Source: Viridibacterium curvum (GTDB taxonomy: Bacteria > Pseudomonadota > Gammaproteobacteria > Burkholderiales > Rhodocyclaceae). From it: a stretch of 64,000 bases of DNA. Every line of letters starts with the position of its first letter. The first letter of the stretch is position 1. A program made the translations under genes and the position numbers. Of this stretch, positions 60,890-64,000 are shown one piece after another. Location: assembly GCF_039544165.1 (NCBI RefSeq), contig NZ_BAABLD010000002.1:558001-622000 (forward strand), in the 5' to 3' direction. The notes beneath the pieces are model-generated. The model had not been told where the DNA came from and did not search any database. It worked only from the letters and a program-made list of their open reading frames with translations.

Positions 60890-61058
60890 CGCGAATCCGC
60901 AATTTCGTCACACTTTCTGGCAAACATTCTTCCCACCGGTGAAGGAGGTCATACCTCGTCCGACACGGCGCGCGCTACATTGCCCGACAGACCTGCACAA
61001 GCAAGGCGAAACAGGCAGCAATGCCCAAGACCACAAAAGTTCCGAATCAGGTGCGAGC

Positions 61059-61607
61059 GTGCGAATACTGGATCTGTTCAAAAAGAAGAAGCCGGCCAAC
61101 GCCGAGAGAAACGAATACGTTGTGCCGCAAACCGAGATCATCGTCCCGGTGAATCGTCGCGAACGCTTGCGGGTCAATGCGCGTGCCGGCACACAAGTGC
61201 TGATCATCGATGACTCCGCCACCGTGCAGGGCGCGCTGGGCAAGATCCTGCAGTCCGCCGGCTACATCATCCACACGGCCGACAATGCCGAAGCCGGTCT
61301 GGAGATGGCGCGCGGCGACAAGCCCAACCTGATCTTCCTCGACATCATGCTGCCCGGCATGCACGGCTTCTCGGCCCTGCGCAAGATCCGCCGCGACGCC
61401 CAGCTGATGGACATCCCGGTCATCGTCATGAGCGGCCACGAAAAAGCCACCGAGCATTTCTTCAGCAGCCAGGTCGCTGCAGAAGACTTCATGAAGAAGC
61501 CCTTCTCGCGCCAGGAAGTCTTCGCCCGCATCGAGCGCCTGCTCGACCAGAAGCGCATACCGCGCCGTCTGCCGGGCGCCGGGCGCGGGCTCGAAATGCA
61601 ATCCTGA
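61059..61607 (+). CDS. Response regulator, PilG/PilH-like
   Basis: A 182-residue protein. About 45 N-terminal residues, basic then polar (LFKKKKPANAERNEYVVPQTEIIVP), precede a receiver domain. That domain has VLIIDDSATVQ (acidic pocket), phospho-acceptor Asp in LIFLDIMLPGMHG and Lys in FMKKPFSRQEV. No output domain follows. The receiver resembles those of type IV pilus and chemotaxis-like systems. The start is a GTG at 61059, the codon that begins the RILDLFKKKK segment. The 169-base gap upstream shows no clear site. Confidence 0.85.
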   Translation: MRILDLFKKKKPANAERNEYVVPQTEIIVPVNRRERLRVNARAGTQVLIIDDSATVQGALGKILQSAGYIIHTADNAEAGLEMARGDKPNLIFLDIMLPGMHGFSALRKIRRDAQLMDIPVIVMSGHEKATEHFFSSQVAAEDFMKKPFSRQEVFARIERLLDQKRIPRRLPGAGRGLEMQS

Positions 61608-61673
61608 TCAGACAAACCTGACCTGACCCGCCGCCCGCGCTAAGCTTCAGCCTTTGCCACTGCAAGGGCTGCC

Positions 61674-62672
61674 ATGCGCATCGCTGTCTTCGACACTCAC
61701 CACTACGACGAAAACGCTCTCAGCGGCGCCAATGCCGACTTTGGCCACACGCTGGAATTCTTCGAAGAGCGGCTGCACGACCGCACCGCCGAGCTGGCAC
61801 AGGGCTTCGACGCGGTCTGCCCCTTCGTCAATTGCCGCCTCACCGACAAGGTACTGCAACGCCTCCATGAGCTTGGCATCAAGCTGGTCGTGCTGCGCGC
61901 TGCCGGCTTCAACGGCATCGATGTCACCGCAGCGCAGGCACTAGGCATCAAGGTCGCACGTGTGCCGGCCTACTCTCCCGAAGCCGTCGCCGAGCACACC
62001 TTCGCACTGATCCTCACCCTCATCCGCAAGACCCACCGCGCCTACAACCGCGTGCGCGAACAGAACTTCTCGCTCGACGGGCTGGAAGGCTTCACCCTGC
62101 ACGGCAAGACCTACGGCGCGCTGGGTGCCGGCCGCATCGGCCAATGCGCGCTGCGCATCGCCAAGGGCTTCGGCTGCCGCACACTGGCCTACGACCCCTA
62201 TGAAAACCCGGCCATCGCGGCTGACGTGGGTTTCGAATACGCGAGTCTGGAGCGCGTGCTGCGCGAGTCGGATATCGTCTCGCTGCACCTGCCGCTCAGT
62301 GAGCAAAGCCACCACATCCTCAACGCCGACGCCTTCGCACAGATGCGGCGCGGCGTCATCATCGCCAACACCAGCCGCGGCGGCCTCATCGACACCCCGG
62401 CACTGATCGACGCACTGAAAAGCGGCCAGGTCGGCGGCGTGGGCCTCGACGTCTATGAGATGGAAGAAGGCGTGTTCTTCCACGACCTCTCCAACAGCCT
62501 GCTGCAGGACGACATGCTGGCCCGCCTGATGATCTTCCCCAACGTGCTGATCACCTCGCACCAGGGCTTCCTGACCCGCGAAGCACTGGATTCCATTGCC
62601 CGCACTACGTTGGAGAACGCGCGGGCGTTTGAAGCTGGCGAAACCCTGGTTAACGAAGTGAAGCCCGGCTGA
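61674..62672 (+). CDS. ldhA: D-lactate dehydrogenase (fermentative, 2-hydroxyacid dehydrogenase family)
   Basis: A 332-residue NAD-dependent enzyme reducing pyruvate to D-lactate. The Rossmann motif is GALGAGRIGQ (near residue 153), with the substrate-binding Arg in NTSRGGLIDT, and the catalytic His in ITSHQGFLTREAL near 296. The N-terminus (MRIAVFDTHHYDE) and the length match the LdhA subgroup rather than phosphoglycerate dehydrogenase. It would reoxidise NADH when oxygen is low, alongside acetate formation by Pta. Confidence 0.93.
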   Translation: MRIAVFDTHHYDENALSGANADFGHTLEFFEERLHDRTAELAQGFDAVCPFVNCRLTDKVLQRLHELGIKLVVLRAAGFNGIDVTAAQALGIKVARVPAYSPEAVAEHTFALILTLIRKTHRAYNRVREQNFSLDGLEGFTLHGKTYGALGAGRIGQCALRIAKGFGCRTLAYDPYENPAIAADVGFEYASLERVLRESDIVSLHLPLSEQSHHILNADAFAQMRRGVIIANTSRGGLIDTPALIDALKSGQVGGVGLDVYEMEEGVFFHDLSNSLLQDDMLARLMIFPNVLITSHQGFLTREALDSIARTTLENARAFEAGETLVNEVKPG

Positions 62673-62773
62673 GGAAATCGAGCCTGGTGCGCAGTGCACA
62701 CCCTACCCTACACGCCTGGTCAATGCGGTGAAGGTTGCATGAAGCACCCAACCCACGCGGCCACTATGCCGTC

Positions 62774-62910
62774 ATTCCCGCCAGCTTTACGCGCGGCGTC
62801 GCCGCATTACGCTCCCCTCCCCCGCATGCGGGGGAGGGGTTGGGGGAGAGGGCAGGGGCGGGAATCCAGTGATTTTTCGAACGACGCCGGATTCCCGCCT
62901 CCGCGGGAAT
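62774..62910. repeat. dRS3-like pair with an insertion in the left unit
   Basis: The 353-base gap between ldhA and the esterase contains a right unit that is intact (62891-62910). The left unit is split: ATTCCCGC begins at 62774 and its partner GCGGGAAT ends at 62865. The inserted stretch includes a perfect 26-base palindrome (62814-62839, CCCCTCCCCCGCATG ...). Nothing else is seen in the gap. Confidence 0.8.
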
Positions 62911-63025
62911 GACGATTTTGACGGTGCATTGTGACTGCCAAAGCGATGCCCTTCCGCAATCGCTGCAAGGCCCACTACGGGGCCACACGCTAGAGTCCGG
63001 CCACACTTCATTGCTTCCGGACATC

Positions 63026-63784
63026 ATGCGCCCCGCCCACGCCGCCCTGCTCCTCGTTGCCGCCGCCCTGCTCGGCGCCTGCCAGACCGCCCCATCGGCC
63101 CCGAGCGCCACCGCCGAAAACCAGAAACCCGTGCGCATCGCCCTCGTCGGCGACTCCACGCAAACCGAACGCCAGGGCTACGGCACCGGTTTCTGCGCCA
63201 ACCTCGTCGAACGCGTCACCTGCCTCAACACCGCCAAGGGTGGCAGCAGCACCAAGACCTTCCGCAACGAAGGCCTGTGGAACCGCGCGGTGCAGCTCAA
63301 ACCCGACTGGATGCTGATCCAGTTCGGCCACAACGACGTGCAGACCGGCACGCGCGGCGTGCGCGAGACCGATCTCGTCACCGAGTACACGCCCAACCTG
63401 CGCCGCTATGTCGAAGAGGCGCGCGCCGCGGGCATCCAGCCCATCCTCGTCACGCCCATCGCGCGCCGCTACTTCCAGCCCGACGGCAAGATCCGCGACG
63501 ACCTGCCCGCCCACGTCGAGGCCATGAAGGCGGTCGCCGCCGAAATGAAGGTGCCCCTGATCGACCTGCACACCATCAGCCAGGACTTCTTCGAGAAGCT
63601 CGGCGAAACCGAAGCGCACAAGCTTGGCCCGACCAAGTCGGACGGCAAGGGCGGCATCGTGCCCGACAAGACCCACTTCAACCTCGAAGGCTCACACGTG
63701 CTGGGCCGCATGGTGGTGGAAGCCATGGGCCGCGCCGTGCCCGAGCTGGCGCCGCTGGTGCGCAAGACGCCGGCTGCACGCTGA
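63026..63784 (+). CDS. Rhamnogalacturonan acetylesterase-like lipoprotein (SGNH, CE12)
   Basis: A 252-residue lipoprotein with signal LLLVAAALLGAC (lipidated Cys near residue 19). The SGNH hydrolase blocks are all present: IALVGDSTQT (nucleophile Ser), AKGGSSTKTF (Gly), IQFGHNDVQ (Asn) and DKTHFNLEG (Asp-His pair). The GDST form and spacing fit carbohydrate esterase family 12, which removes acetyl groups from rhamnogalacturonan in pectin. This complements the pectate lyase at 23045. The frame is open from 62909; the ATG at 63026 begins the signal peptide. Confidence 0.9.
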   Translation: MRPAHAALLLVAAALLGACQTAPSAPSATAENQKPVRIALVGDSTQTERQGYGTGFCANLVERVTCLNTAKGGSSTKTFRNEGLWNRAVQLKPDWMLIQFGHNDVQTGTRGVRETDLVTEYTPNLRRYVEEARAAGIQPILVTPIARRYFQPDGKIRDDLPAHVEAMKAVAAEMKVPLIDLHTISQDFFEKLGETEAHKLGPTKSDGKGGIVPDKTHFNLEGSHVLGRMVVEAMGRAVPELAPLVRKTPAAR

Positions 63785-63847
63785 TCGCCTCCCATGGCGC
63801 GCCTCCTGGCCGCTTGAAAGCGGCCCTGACCATTAGCCTCTCCGTAG

Positions 63848-63973
63848 GTGCGGATTCATCCGCACAACCCCGCCCCGCAAACCGCGCCATCCACTGCGGG
63901 ACACATCACAGCCCGCTGAACGGGCCCGTACAAACCCGAAATCCCCCCGTCGCAGGTGCGGTCTCAATCGCAC
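63848..63973. repeat. REP-like hairpins at the window end
   Basis: GTGCGGAT with ATCCGCAC (63848-63865) and GTGCG with CGCAC (63956-63973) are short relatives of the palindrome at 54513. A further small hairpin (GCCCG-CTGAA-CGGGC, near 63911) lies between. No gene is seen from 63785 to the window end. Confidence 0.65.
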
Positions 63974-64000
63974 ACCGCCACCTCGCAAGCTGATCCAGGC

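Overview
The window is about 64 kb of GC-rich, gene-dense bacterial chromosome. Gene content and order (zipA next to smc and ligA; dapC, dapD, pilU, dapE and prmB on one strand; sigma32-type promoters on grpE/dnaK; DUF3379 anti-sigma; YccS-type FUSC protein; interspersed ATTCCC-N8-GGGAAT palindromes) point to a Betaproteobacterium. A Rhodocyclales-like, pectin-using bacterium is my best guess, but that is inference. No rRNA, tRNA, CRISPR array or complete transposon was seen.

Layout. 1-12 kb: pta, a large nested palindrome, a NifQ-like protein without its cysteine motif, selO, then ligA, a 53-residue membrane protein, zipA and smc, all on the minus strand except selO. 12-17.6 kb, plus strand: lysine/peptidoglycan genes dapC, dapD and dapE, with pilU and prmB among them; PrmB has a histidine-rich N-terminus. 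17.6-27.4 kb, accessory: a chemoreceptor fused to a TRAP-type (DctP) solute-binding domain, two proteins with serine-rich linkers (a lipoprotein and a family 3 pectate lyase), an SbmA/YddA-like ABC transporter, an AP2-domain protein, an EF-hand-like protein and a Ser/Thr kinase with a cNMP-type domain. 27.4-32.5 kb: heat-shock cluster grpE-dnaK-desaturase-dnaJ behind a clear sigma32 promoter. 32.5-39.5 kb, minus strand: a signalling block with three receiver proteins, an HDOD protein, a PAS histidine kinase, an active-looking HD-GYP protein, a degenerate HD-GYP protein and a 62-residue protein. 39.6-51.5 kb: recQ with a ThrE-like transporter; then on the plus strand a membrane flippase-like protein, polyprenyl-linked glycosyltransferases, a DUF433/DUF5615 toxin-antitoxin pair, a spermidine synthase-like protein and mnmC. 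51.5-64 kb: a 751-base non-coding stretch with two terminators, a 2H phosphoesterase, OsmC, crcB, an ECF sigma/anti-sigma pair, a Phd/VapC pair, glnS, a FUSC protein, a response regulator, ldhA and a rhamnogalacturonan acetylesterase.

How the genes fit together. Two pectin-acting enzymes (PL3 lyase and CE12-type esterase) and a serine-linker lipoprotein suggest plant-polymer use. pta and ldhA suggest mixed-acid overflow metabolism. pilU, the chemoreceptor and several c-di-GMP or phosphorelay proteins suggest surface motility and lifestyle switching.

The observations most worth a second look are the MCP-DctP fusion with its solute-binding domain predicted in the cytoplasm, the nested palindrome at 2134-2427, the in-frame palindromic insert at 43211-43288, the compact signalling operon with its 62-residue protein, and the desaturase placed between dnaK and dnaJ.
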